Source: Schistosoma haematobium (Eukaryota; Platyhelminthes; Trematoda; Strigeidida; Schistosomatidae). From it: 64,000 nucleotides of DNA. Location of the stretch: contig NC_067197.1 in NCBI RefSeq assembly GCF_000699445.3, positions 24,039,809 to 24,103,808 of the forward strand. Direction: 5' to 3'. Made by a program: the position numbers and the translations under genes. Of this stretch, positions 26,830 to 37,166 are shown piece after piece; position 1 is the first letter of the stretch, and each line of letters opens with the position of its first letter. The notes beneath the pieces are model-generated. The model was not told the DNA's origin. It saw nothing but the letters and a program-made list of their open reading frames with translations, and did not search any database.

Positions 26830-27307
26830 ATGCCATCGGAAACCTGGGACCACTGGACATCCGTTTCATCCCATCATAAGACTCCTCAGTAGTGCTCATT
26901 CATGACCCAGCACGCGGGATTCGAACCCAGGACCCTCGGTTTCACGCGCGAACACAACCTTTAAACTACTGAGCTGGCATCCTACAGTGTTAACGTATAA
27001 TTCCAGTCAATCCAGTATATTGCACAACCATCTTCTATTGTATTTGATGAGTAACTGCCTCATACCCAACACGGTCGAATTACACTTGTGACGGAGTTTC
27101 ACTACAACTTCAAGAATTACCTTTAAAAGCTAGTCACTAGTGAGCACATAAAATTATATTTGTAAAAATTTACTTTGAAGAAACTCGGACCAGACTATCA
27201 AGCCAACGTTTAACTTACAATGTTTCCACGTTTCAATGGTGATCTAACAATGATCGACTCATGATCTCAATCAGAACTCAACAATTTGCACAATCCTATG
27301 CTGATAA
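26830..27307 (-). mobile_element. Family-B SINE, minus strand with inverted 3' end on the right
   Basis: The left part is a minus-strand copy: 3' end near 26833, hammerhead 26897-26847, B box (reverse of GGGATTCGAACCC, 26916-26928), A-box region near 26965-26975 and 5' domain to about 27151. The right part (27222-27307) is a sense-strand 3' end with tail. So 3' ends face outward on both sides, as in the other fold-back copies. The tail lies 46 bases upstream of LINE family 2. Confidence 0.75.
26847..26897 (-). ncRNA. Hammerhead ribozyme motif (family B), core intact
   Basis: On the minus strand: core CTGAGGA (reverse of 26883-26889), stem II GTCT/GGAT (contains wobbles, with G10.1 facing U11.1), GAAA, then triplet GTC (26858-26856). 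Stem I keeps four consecutive pairs after a mismatched first pair (GCACTA against CAGTGG). All conserved core bases are present. Confidence 0.65.
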
Positions 27308-27353
27308 AAAAGCTTATTGCTTATTCCTTCAAGAATAATAAAATATCACTTCA

Positions 27354-27760
27354 GCCCCCGAATGCCCTGGTACGGCCGAGAGCGGTGAGTCCGCTCTCCC
27401 TCTCGAAATACTCTCACACGGCCACGCGTATACAGCCTCTGCCAGAGAAGTCCTATTCATTGCCTTCTCGTGGCGAGGATGTTGTTTACGAAATTGAGAG
27501 GACGAAAAGCGAATGTCCAGAGCTTTAACCGGATCCCAAATCAATGGTGCACATGGGCTCCAGTATCCTGCGGGAACAAATGGCGTATGAACCAATTGTT
27601 GGTCACCGGCTATCATGGGACTGCATCTCCTTACGATGCTCCACTGCCTTGTGGGTTAGACCTTTAGGTCGAAGGCTCGGGGTGTGGCCCCTAAGATAAC
27701 CGCCTGCTTCGGTTTGGGCACCCGGGCAGTATCACAGCCCACACACAAATGATGAACTCT
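27354..27760 (+). promoter_or_regulatory. 5' untranslated region of LINE family 2
   Basis: This GC-richer block is repeated, in reverse orientation, at about 32205-32612 and 40530-40923. Near its start is a hairpin (GAGAGCGG/CCGCTCTC). Its arms differ in the other two copies but still pair, with compensatory changes, so the RNA structure looks selected. It probably contains the internal promoter, since RTE-type LINEs need one to be transcribed after insertion; no promoter motif is directly recognisable. Short open frames on both strands here are likely incidental. Confidence 0.6.
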
Positions 27761-27811
27761 TTACGTCTATGGAAATTACCTTACTTGCTTCGAAAAACAA
27801 TCGGTTGACTC

Positions 27812-27865
27812 AAATTATTGTCATTACAATTATTGTCATCATTAATACTATTATTACTATTATTG

Positions 27866-27897
<32 letters not shown>

Positions 27898-27898
27898 T
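27812..27898 (+). repeat. ATT-rich microsatellite inside LINE leader
   Basis: Irregular ATT/GTC-ATT repeats that end as a run of ATT triplets, lying between the conserved 5' region and the ORF of LINE family 2. Confidence 0.8.
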
Positions 27899-28000
27899 TC
27901 CACATTATTCGCCCTCCTTTATACTCATACAGCGGCTCGTCTTTGGCGGAAATTCGACTCTATCTAAACGTTCTCGAGTCACTGTCCGGTTGAAAATTGT

Positions 28001-28615
28001 ATGCTACCACCGAATACGAACGCTGAAGCAGTTTTTCTGAAACCACGTGCACCATTCAAGCTGGTTGCCTTCAACGTTCGCACACTTATGCAGGTCGGAC
28101 AACAGATAGAGCTGACTATGTCTTTGGAAAGTCTTAATATTGATGTTTGTTGTCTATCCGAGACCCGTATTCAAGACTCTGGCGAAGTACAACAAATTCG
28201 ATCTCCATCTGTCGCTTCGAAAAGCTTGTTTTACGTGCGTTTATCCGGGGACATTGTGGCATCTTTGTCTGGTCTTGTTGGCGTTAGTGTCGCACTAAGC
28301 GCTAGAGCTGAGGTAGCACTAATCGAGTTGATCCCCATTAACAGTCGGTTATGTGCTGTTAGATTAGAAATTTCCATCAAAGTGAGAAGAAATCGGCGTG
28401 AGAAACGGTGTCTTTTCGTCATCTCCGCCTATGCCCCGACAGATTGCAGCCCGGATGCAATCAAGGATGAATTCAACCACCAGTTATCTGTTCTTCTCCA
28501 GAAAGTGCGTTCGACAGATATTGTAGTACTAGCCGGAGACTTGAATGCTCAGGTCTGGTGTCTAGGCACAGAAGAGAGGTGGCCGATGGGGACTTGTTGG
28601 TCGCAGGACAGATAA
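28001..28615 (+). CDS. LINE-2-family endonuclease domain, N-terminal part (frameshifted)
   Basis: Encodes most of an apurinic/apyrimidinic-like endonuclease that would nick the target DNA to prime reverse transcription. Visible motifs: FNVRTL (residues 24-29), SETR with the metal-binding Glu (53-56), AYAPT (143-147) and GDLNA (179-183). After GDLNA the frame is lost: a shift between about 28570 and 28625 moves the rest of the domain into the ORF beginning at 28629. The ATG at 28001 is a reasonable start, since the coding similarity begins shortly after it and the upstream sequence is leader. As it stands the product lacks the C-terminal catalytic residues. Confidence 0.8.
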   Translation: MLPPNTNAEAVFLKPRAPFKLVAFNVRTLMQVGQQIELTMSLESLNIDVCCLSETRIQDSGEVQQIRSPSVASKSLFYVRLSGDIVASLSGLVGVSVALSARAEVALIELIPINSRLCAVRLEISIKVRRNRREKRCLFVISAYAPTDCSPDAIKDEFNHQLSVLLQKVRSTDIVVLAGDLNAQVWCLGTEERWPMGTCWSQDR

Positions 28616-28628
28616 CGGGGACAGTCTA

Positions 28629-30434
28629 TTGCAACTGTGCACAGACCACAACCTGTTTCTGGCTAGCACTAACTTTCGGCACAGTCATCGCCGATGTGCC
28701 ACCTGGCGTCCTCCCTGTGCATCTCAAGCCTGGACTCAGATTGATCACATCGCGATCAGCTACCGCTGGCGTGATTGTGTAAAAGACTGCCGCTCCTTTT
28801 GGAGTACCTATCTGGACTCTGACCATGCCTTGGTCTGCGCCAATCTTACTTTACTTTTCAGTGGACAACGAAGTGACCGCCATCAACGGATTGATATTAG
28901 CAAGTTGGTTGCAACTTCTGTTGCCAGTAAGTATCGAACCGAGCTAGCCTCCAGGCTAGCTACCACTCCACCGAAAAGTATAGATGAGCATTGGTTGCAA
29001 TTGCATGACGCCATGAAAATGGCGGGAACAGTCAGTTGTGGGTTTGCGAGACGTCCCGCTTTTAAGCACTGGGTTTCTTCTGGTTCCTTACAACTCATTG
29101 AAGCCCGTCGGTCTACTCCGGGTGACCGTGAGTTTGACCACAAACGAAGGTTGTTACGTAGCGAAATTGGGCAAAGCTTGCGTAAGGACCGAGAAGCCTG
29201 GTGGTCGATGCGTGCTAATGAGCTGGAAGCAGCAGCTGCATCTGGTAATTGCCGGAAACTCTTCCAACTCATCCGAGCCACTGGCAGCAAGAAGTCTGGT
29301 GTGAGTGAAACAATCTGCGAGGATGATGGGATGCCAATCACTAACATCCATCGACGTCTTGGACGATGGGCAGAATTTTTCGAAGGGCAGTTCAACTGGC
29401 CTGCTGCTCCGGCAACATCGGTCAGACCGTCCTGCCCTCCATGGCCGGTGACGACTGATCCACCAAACGAGGAGGAAGTCCGCAGGGAACTCCAACTCTT
29501 GAAGCGTTACAAATCACCTGGCCCAGATGATTTACCTCCGGCTCTTTTTAAAGATGGTGGTGACTTTTTGACTAAGGAATTGACGACGTTGTTTACAAAG
29601 GTTTGGGAACTAGAGAGTGTACCAACGTCATGGAATGAGTCGATAGTTATCCCTATCTTTAAAAAGGGTTCACGTCGTTCCTGCAACAACTATCGGGGGA
29701 TAAGTCTACTTCCGATTGCGTCCAAGCTATTGGCTTCCGTCATACTTCGTGGGTTGTTCAAAACCCGAGAAAGATTGACTCGCGAGGAGCAGGCTGGGTT
29801 TCGTTGTGGTCGAGGATGTATTGATCATATCTTCACCCTCCGCCAAATGTTAGAACACCGCCATACTTTTCAAAGGCCAACAATCGTAGTGTTTCTTGAC
29901 ATCAGGGCTGTCTTCGATTCGTTGGACAGAACTGTTCTCTGGGATTGTCTATTGAAGAAGGGTGTGCCTGAGAAGTTTATTAACATCATAAAAGCCCTAT
30001 ATAAAAACACCTCAGGCAGAGTGAGGGCATACAACCACCTCTCTCCATTGTTCCATTCGAGTAGTGGGGTTAGGCAGGGTTGCCCAATCTCACCATTCCT
30101 CTTCAACTTTGCCATCGGTGACATTCTGGAAACAGCTCTGATGAATGTAAGTAATGGTGGTGTGGATCTGTTGCCTGGAGAAAGACTTCTCGACCTTGAG
30201 TATGCGGACGATATTGTCTTACTGTGCGATAATGCCAAAGGCATGCAATCCGCACTTAATCAGTTGGCAATCAGTGTCCGTAGGTACGATTTGTGCTTTG
30301 CACCTTCGAAGTGCAAAGTACTCCTACAAGACTGGCAGGATTCCAATCCGGTACTCACCCTGGATGGTGAGCAGATAGACGTATTCGAGAAGTTCGTGTA
30401 TCTGGGTAGCTGCATAAGTGCTGGTGGGGTGTGA
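28629..30434 (+). CDS. LINE-2-family endonuclease C-terminus plus reverse transcriptase
   Basis: Continues the endonuclease (TWRPP at 25-29, QIDH at 37-40, and the catalytic SDH at 64-66). A linker and a complete reverse transcriptase follow: SPGPDD (296-301), a NNYRGISLL motif, EEQAGFR, motif A with FLD (Asp 424) and FDSLD, GVRQGCPISPFLF, and the catalytic YADD (525-528; nucleotides 30201-30212). All expected catalytic Asp residues are present. The ATG is internal; the true start is upstream, before the frameshift. It ends at a TGA created by a second frameshift at about 30431, where the sequence overlaps the next ORF. The RT would copy element RNA at the nicked target in the nucleus. Confidence 0.85.
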   Translation: MQLCTDHNLFLASTNFRHSHRRCATWRPPCASQAWTQIDHIAISYRWRDCVKDCRSFWSTYLDSDHALVCANLTLLFSGQRSDRHQRIDISKLVATSVASKYRTELASRLATTPPKSIDEHWLQLHDAMKMAGTVSCGFARRPAFKHWVSSGSLQLIEARRSTPGDREFDHKRRLLRSEIGQSLRKDREAWWSMRANELEAAAASGNCRKLFQLIRATGSKKSGVSETICEDDGMPITNIHRRLGRWAEFFEGQFNWPAAPATSVRPSCPPWPVTTDPPNEEEVRRELQLLKRYKSPGPDDLPPALFKDGGDFLTKELTTLFTKVWELESVPTSWNESIVIPIFKKGSRRSCNNYRGISLLPIASKLLASVILRGLFKTRERLTREEQAGFRCGRGCIDHIFTLRQMLEHRHTFQRPTIVVFLDIRAVFDSLDRTVLWDCLLKKGVPEKFINIIKALYKNTSGRVRAYNHLSPLFHSSSGVRQGCPISPFLFNFAIGDILETALMNVSNGGVDLLPGERLLDLEYADDIVLLCDNAKGMQSALNQLAISVRRYDLCFAPSKCKVLLQDWQDSNPVLTLDGEQIDVFEKFVYLGSCISAGGV

Positions 30435-31042
30435 GTGATGAGATCAATGCACGTATAGTGAAAGCCAGAGCGGCTTATGACAATCTGGGCCGTCTATGGC
30501 GCCTTCGTGATGTTAGTCTGGCCGTAAAAGGTCGGATCTACAACGCGTCGGTGAGAGCAGTTTTGCTCTATGCTTGTGAAACCTGGCCTCTCCGAGTTGA
30601 GGACGTTAGACGACTCTCTGTGTTCGATCATCGCTGTCTCCGAAGGATTGCTGACATTCAGTGGCAACACCATGTCAGTAATGCAGAGGTTCGGCATCGT
30701 GTGTTCGGTCACAGAGACGATAATGCAATTGGTGTCACCATCTTGAAACACCGGCTTCGGTGGCTTGGACATGTTCTACGAATGTCGTCCCAGAGAATTC
30801 CACGTCGTGCATTATTTGCCGACTCTGGGACTGGTTGGAAGAAGCGGAGAGGTGGTCAGTGCATGACATGGTGTCGTGGCATGAAAGAAAGCTGCAAAGG
30901 ACTGGCTTGTGTTGGTCCTTCACGACTCCCTGGTTGGGGTCTGAGAGATGGTGCTACACAGTGGCTAGAAACGTTATCAGATATGGCTCAGAATAGAAGT
31001 CAGTGGCGATCCTGCTGTAACCTTCTTTTACTTTCTTCATAA
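30431..31042 (+). CDS. LINE-2-family C-terminal region (frameshifted)
   Basis: The remaining C-terminal part of the same polyprotein, overlapping the previous ORF by four bases because of a one-base frameshift. It holds the post-RT region seen in many RTE-like LINEs: a Trp/Arg-rich segment (HRLRWLGHVLRM), then a basic GWKKRRGGQ stretch. Function of this region is not established; nucleic-acid binding is a guess. It ends just before the 3' untranslated region. Confidence 0.8.
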   Translation: MSDEINARIVKARAAYDNLGRLWRLRDVSLAVKGRIYNASVRAVLLYACETWPLRVEDVRRLSVFDHRCLRRIADIQWQHHVSNAEVRHRVFGHRDDNAIGVTILKHRLRWLGHVLRMSSQRIPRRALFADSGTGWKKRRGGQCMTWCRGMKESCKGLACVGPSRLPGWGLRDGATQWLETLSDMAQNRSQWRSCCNLLLLSS

Positions 31043-31723
31043 AAAGTGGTTGTGTCTCCTTTACCTGAAAGATTTCTTCTGATTGTACTTTTCCGTTCTC
31101 TCGTTAATACCACACTACCTTACGCCAATCTGTTCGTTACTGTTCTCTTTTTCTTTTGCGCTCCTTAGTTTTTTTTTCTATCTCTCTTCGAATTCTCATT
31201 GTTTTGTGTGGCGCATATATTGGCGCTCTCTTGTACCAATATCCATGTGTTGAAATAAAATAAAATAAATAATAATGTATGTAGAATAATACTGAAATAT
31301 TTTACATTATTGTGCAATAGTCAGTTGTGACATTTAAGTAATTATCCTATTTCATCAGTAAATATTTACTGATCAATCTAACGTGTAGACTCAGTCAAGC
31401 AGGATAGAACGATTGAGTTAGTTATCCAACAATAATGCATTGTAAATTAGTAGTAAAAATACAAGCCATACAATAATCAGTAGTTCTTTGCTTCTCTCTG
31501 TTGTAAAGAAATTATGTTAACAAAGTTATTGATTTTCGGGACATTTTAAGCGGTAAAAAGGAATATCAGTCTAGCAAAAAAAATTAAGTTTCTTTTAATT
31601 CCTTTATATAATGTATGTTTTCAGTTGTTATTTAACTTTCTTCAAGTAATTTTATGATTAAAAAAAGAAGCCTTCAGTTGAATGAATTGAACCGAATATT
31701 TGTAGCTCAGTTAGATGATTTTG

Positions 31724-31840
31724 ATGAAGTTTTGTTCTCTAAGCTGGATGGTTTGTTCGTGAAGCCTTCATCGTTATTTTGAAAGACATCACTAGTACAA
31801 AATTCATGTACCATTCAGCTCAAAGAACACAACTCCACTA
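31724..31840. repeat. Type D inverted repeat, Penelope-like 3' motif
   Basis: Left arm (31726-31752) contains TTGTTCTCTAAGCTGGATGG; the right arm (31810-31838) is its imperfect reverse complement (CCATTCAGCTCAAAGAACAC). Between them, the minus strand reads GTGATG...GATGAAGGC, resembling a hammerhead-like end. The left arm recurs at 39858-39950, and a trace of the right-arm type lies near 34330-34355. The link to Penelope-like elements is from memory of such ends. Confidence 0.45.
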
Positions 31841-32131
31841 AAACGAACTGAATGAGTTTCAGTTAAATTTTTATTTGAAGTTAATATTAACACGAGCTCA
31901 TTGTTTTGAATTGCTAAAAATAAAAAAAAGTGTTTGCAATGATAAAACATTATGGAAACTGATCAAGAATATATAATCATATTATCACACTTCAGAATTA
32001 AAAAACAAAAAACTAAGACTGTACTGACCATCATTATTTTTATTGGTAAGTGAATAAACTAAACAGTTTTCATTCACTTAGTTCTGGATTCATTCATATG
32101 ATCAGTTGTTACATATATTTTAGTTATAGAT

Positions 32132-32612
32132 TTTATTTATTTTTATTTAAGCACATAAACATTGGTACAAGGAGGCGCCAAATTGATATGCGCCACACGA
32201 ATCATTCGATTTGTGTGAGGACTGTGATACTGCCCGGGTGCCCAGACCGAAGCAGGTGGTTTTCTCAGGGGACCACACCCCGACCCTTCGATCTTAACGT
32301 CTGGTCCACAAGGCAGTGGATCATCGTAATGAGATGCAGTCCCATGATAGCCGGTGACCAACAATTGGTTCATACGCCATTTGTTCCCGCAGGATACTGG
32401 AGCCCATTTGCACCATTGACATGGGATCCGGTTAAAGCTCTGGACATTCGCTTTTCGTCCTCTCAATTTCGTAAACAACATCCTCGCCACGAGAAGGCAA
32501 TGAATAGGACTTCTCTGGCAGAGGCTATATACGCGTGGCCGTGTGAGAGTATTTCGAGAGGGAGGGCGGGCGGGACCACCCCACCCTCGGCCATATCAGG
32601 GCATTCGGGGGC
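32132..32612 (-). mobile_element. Non-autonomous derivative of LINE family 2, copy A
   Basis: On the minus strand, about 400 bp match the 5' region of LINE family 2 (27354-27750) and are joined directly to about 70 bp matching its extreme 3' end (31200-31262), with an AAATAAAAATAAATAAAA tail. The whole ORF is missing. A 10-bp duplication AGTTATAGAT flanks it (32122-32131 and 32613-32622), proving insertion as this short unit. A plus-strand open frame of 222 codons (32050-32718) runs antisense through it and should not be taken as a gene. Confidence 0.85.
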
Positions 32613-32622
32613 AGTTATAGAT

Positions 32623-33904
32623 CTTACAATTCACTTAATTGTCATCTACTTTGCAAAGTTAACTGGTTCTATCATGTGGTACCTAATTGATAATTTATGC
32701 CAAATACATATCATGTAATTGAATTTTCAGCAGTTCCATTATAAGTTAACTCATATGTTTTCTGCATATATTTGAATACTCATATATCTTTAAAAAATAA
32801 TTTTCATTCAGATTTTAACATTCTCTTTTTTTTAATGGAATACAATTTCAAATCCTTTATCAGCGCCAAATTTATAAATCATCAAAAACAGGAATAAACA
32901 TGTTTACCTATACAATTTACTGTTAAAGCATTCAAAAATTAGGTAAAATTAGATGATCATTTATGTTTATGTCACATAGCAACATACCGAATATTCAAAA
33001 TAGTATAAACTGAAATTCTCAAATAAAGTTTAAAAAAATTTTTTGGTAACTTTGTGCTAACTTTGAGCTAGTTAGTTTGATTTAAAAACTTTCATTGTAG
33101 TCTCGGACAATTATATGGAAGTTTATTTTTATATGAAACTTCGTAATTAAGCAATCGATCTCAGGGAATGTAACATAACTATAAATTTAAAAAGTACGTG
33201 TATATAGATCTAATATTCATATCCAACCTGTTATTCAAACTATCATATATGCAAATAATGAAACTCATATAAATACAAGTTTATTATTAGTCATTGTGTA
33301 ATATGTACATAATAAAAACATTGTGGTTAAGATGAATCACTAAATCAATAAATAATTGTCTTATGTTTTTTGACAGCCTGAGTCATATTTAGCTTAGTTG
33401 TATTCGAAAATTTATAATGAATTCTTGTTGTGAAAACATCTAAGTAAGTAAGTATCTAAGTAAATAAACACATAAAACCTATATTCATTTAACTATTTCT
33501 TGTGTAAAATTGGATGTAGTGCCTGAGTCAGATAGTGATGAATCTATTGAACATCATAATTTCAAAAGTACCTAGTGCCTCTTTTTATAACATTATTCAA
33601 TAATAAAGTGGAAATTTCTAAATGTTCTTTTTACCTGTCATATCTAAACATGTTTATCAAGTCACAAGTAATTGGGATTTTCATAAAAATGAAAAAAACA
33701 TTGTTTTAAAAAGAATAATATGGATTAATTACCTAGTGGACATGTAACCGATTTACAACATTTAATCCAATGTTTTTCATTTGATATCAGCTATTAGATA
33801 TAGTCGAATATTTCAAGACATTGATGCCTGAACATACTTTATAGTATAAATGTCTTACATATTTATACATTTAAACTGAAATTTTATGTTTAAAGCAGTT
33901 TATG

Positions 33905-33905
<1 letters not shown>
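32623..33905. other. AT-rich DNA, no gene seen
   Basis: Nothing recognised. The sequence becomes very AT-rich before the dinucleotide array. Confidence 0.55.
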
Positions 33906-33978
<73 letters not shown>

Positions 33979-33980
33979 TT
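33906..33980. repeat. (TA)n microsatellite
   Basis: Nearly pure alternating TA with one G interruption near the right end. Confidence 0.95.
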
Positions 33981-35267
33981 GTCTTTTCATAGACCTAATG
34001 TTTTCATACAATACTTGGTAATAACAATCTTCTGGATGTAATATGATTAGCAACCTTGAGGCGAAATAAACTAATCGTTAAAAGAACTATTTAAAGATAG
34101 GTCAAAAATATTCAATCTAATTTTTGGATTCTTATAACTATATTTTATATTCTTTATTTAAAATTGTTATTGTATAAAAGAATTAAACAATACAATGGAC
34201 CATTTATTCTTCACACTTCTTAAGCAACAGTATTTATATTGACTGAATGATATATATTAGGAGAATTATAACCTAAATTGGGTAGTGTTGACGTAATCAG
34301 AACTATTATGAAAGCTTTTTAATTAAATCATCCAGCTTAAAGAACACAGTATTACCACAAGACAATATTTCTTTAAAAACCGATTTCACTCATGAAGCTC
34401 GTGAACAATTATAAATGACAGTGAACTTTTAAACATGGGACGTTAAGATATTTTAGAATTTTTTGAATCCCTACTGTTATTATCGTCAGTCTCTATCGTA
34501 TTCAACTCCGCCTGTAGCTCGCCCGGGGTTACTGCCGGACCCAAGTTCAGGTAAAGGAGGAGGGTCGGGCATGGAGTTGGTAACCCAATCTATTAGCAAA
34601 CAACTTTGCTAAAAAATCGCTAACTAGAATAAACAATCTAAACCATCTAAACTCTAACCTGGGAGTTGAAGGATCTTCTTTTAGAAGAATTAAGACACCT
34701 CATGGTGAAAATCGATATTCTGTGGAAGTCACGAGGCTGACATCACTTCTAACAACCAGAGCAACAATCAATATAAGTTCATGGAATGTTCCGATAATGT
34801 GAGACTGAAAGGACCAATCAAATATCTACGAAAATAGGGAGATACAACTTGATGGTGCTTGGAGTAAGTGGAATCCATTGAATCAAAGCTGGACAGAAAA
34901 GGATAAATTCGGAAGAGTTGATTTTGCACTCTAGCCACAAAAAAAAACAGGGAGGTGTCCTGATGCAGTCCAAAGAAGCACGTAATGCACTTAGAGGATG
35001 GAAACAATCACAGTGAATGTTATCAAATGATAAGCACTCACCGATAATACCAATGACGGCAATAAAGATCAATTTTACCAGGAATGCAGTCGATCATAAC
35101 GAAGTGACTAGATAACGACCTGAACATTCTGAGAGGAAACCTAAACGCCAGAGTTGGAATGGCCAAAAACGGTTATGAATATATGATGAGACGACATGAA
35201 CTAACTGTGATAAAGGAACGAGAATGGTGAGAGATTTGCGAATCTATGTGCATTCCACAAAAAGATT

Positions 35268-35540
35268 ATGGGTATCACAATATTTCCACTCAAACCCATA
35301 AACAAAGCTACATCGGTCTCACCGGAAAACACTAGAGAAAATCAGATCGATCATATTTGTATTAGTAAAAAAATAAGGCCAATGGAAGATATGAGAACCA
35401 GGAGAGATGATATAGCTTCAGGTCATCACCTGGTAGTTGCCGAGATGAAACTAAAGCTAAAGAAGCAATGGACAACTGGAGAAGCAGCATCGCAAAGGTT
35501 TAATACAACTTTCCTTCGAGATACTGACAAACCTAACTAA
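35268..35540 (+). pseudogene. LINE-1-family endonuclease remnant
   Basis: Retains the C-terminal part of the endonuclease: the QIDHI motif and SGHH, where the family normally has a catalytic SDH-type triad (Asp lost), followed by the linker to RT. Upstream, a WNV-like start of the endonuclease is visible around 34780-34800, interrupted by stops. Confidence 0.7.
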
Positions 35541-36103
35541 TTCAAGTTATCTCCCAGCAACAAATTTAATAGCTTACCATATCTACTGCATGAAGAAGAA
35601 ACTACGATGGAGAACAATCGAAAGGGATGAAATAAGTACTAACTTCAACGTGTCAGATGTTGGGCAGCAGGTAGCGTCATCATAAGGGATGGATCTCTGT
35701 AGAAACCGTGGATTTGATTCAAGACAGTTAGAACAAGAAGACAACGATTAATAACATTCGAACAAAAGCAGCGAAAGTCAAAGCAAACACCAAATGCATA
35801 GAAGCAAACACATTAGTGAGGAGGAGCATTAGAGCCGACAAACACAAATACGTAGAAGAGCTAGCGATGACAGCATAAAAAACTGCAAGAGAAGGAAATA
35901 TGAGACAGCTATGTGACATAACGAAGAAAGGAGCAAGGAAATACAGTAAACCAGATAGACCAGTCAAGGACAATGAGGGCAAGCCTATCACTGAGATTCA
36001 AGAACAGAAGAACAATTGAGTAAAACACTTCAAGGAACTCTTGAAAAACCTGCTCCATTAAATCCACCGGAAATCAAAGCAGCACCTTTAAACCTTACTA
36101 TAG

Positions 36104-36340
36104 ATGTCACTCCACCAACGGTCGGTGAAATCAGGATGGCCATCAGAAAAATGGAACTCGTCACTATTCATCAGCCTCACTAATTATGAGAAGCGGTTTG
36201 ACAGTGTGGATAAGAAAACATTATTGAAGCTCCTTCGACACTATTATGTACCTGGAAAGATCATCAACGTCATCCGGAATTCACACAACAGATTAAAGTG
36301 CAAAGTCGTGCATGGAGGACGACTGAGAGACGCATTCTAA
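36104..36340 (+). pseudogene. LINE-1-family RT remnant across a deletion
   Basis: Joins the segment before the RT core directly to motif A (the family DYEKAFDS is here NYEKRFDS, with the first Asp replaced by Asn). The intervening RT fingers are missing. The frame ends at a stop just after the HGG motif. Nonfunctional. Confidence 0.7.
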
Positions 36341-36881
36341 GTGGGGAATGGAGTCACACAAGGATTTTTACACTTCCTCTTTCTCTTTCTTCTGGTAGCT
36401 GACTGGACTGTGAAGACTCGAGGGAAAGCACGGAATACAATGGACAATTTGTATGTAACTTGACGATTTTGAATTCTTAGGTGACCTAGATCTTCCTTCC
36501 CATACTCACGCACAAATCCAGGTCAAGACAACTAGTGTATCAGAAGCCTCTGCATCAGTACGCTTCAACATACACAAGGAAAAAGCCAAGATTCTCAAAT
36601 AAAATACGGAGAACACCAACCTTGTCACACTTAATAGAGAAGTTTTGGCAGGGGTGAAAACATTCACTTAGCCGGTAGTATCATCGATGAACGTGGAGGA
36701 TCCGATGCAGACATAAAGGGGAGGATTTGGAAAGCAAGGACAGCATTTCTAAAGTTGAAGAACATATGTTACTAAAAACAACTGTCAACCAGCATCAAAT
36801 TCGGAATCGTCATTACGAACGTCGACAGTTCTACAGTACGGAGCTGAAACTTGGAGAACTACAACAACCATCATTCAAAAG

Positions 36882-37166
36882 GTGCACGTATTTATGAACA
36901 GTTGTCTACACGAGATACATTATGTCCGCTGGCTGGAAACCATCAACACCAGCCTACCATGGGAGGGAACAAACCAGCTTCGAGTTGAAGAGGAAATTAG
37001 GAAAAGACGTTGGAAGTGGATAAGACATATATTGAGAAAATCATCAAACTGCATCACGACGCAAGCGTTAACTTGGAATCTCGAAGGGAAACGGAGAAGA
37101 GGAAGGTCAAAGAACACTCTACGTCGAAAATTGGAAGCAGACATGAAAAGGATGAATAGCAACTGA
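36882..37166 (+). pseudogene. LINE-1-family C-terminal remnant
   Basis: Open stretch with the [10 protein letters not shown] and [10 protein letters not shown] motifs matching residues near the end of the ORF at 17012-18031. It is bounded by frameshifts. Confidence 0.75.

Larger units (their letters stand above)
27354..31275 (+). mobile_element. LINE family 2, near full-length, SR2/RTE-like
   Basis: Element of about 3.9 kb: 5' untranslated region (27354-27760), a microsatellite-rich spacer, one long ORF broken by two frameshifts (28001-31042), a 3' untranslated region, and an AAATAAAATAAA-type tail (about 31253-31275). Domain order (apurinic-type endonuclease then RT, single ORF) and length fit the RTE-like SR2 group of schistosomes by recollection. 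Its 5' and 3' ends also occur fused in the short elements at 32132-32612 and 40455-40923. Catalytic residues are retained, so it is a recent insertion. The target-site duplication is not clear. Confidence 0.85.

Noticed and set aside
27354..27700. HDV-like ribozyme at the LINE 5' end
   Set aside because: The nested double pseudoknot could not be drawn; only one hairpin is supported.
33906..33980. Open frame of repeated Tyr-Ile over the (TA)n array
   Set aside because: Pure consequence of the dinucleotide repeat.
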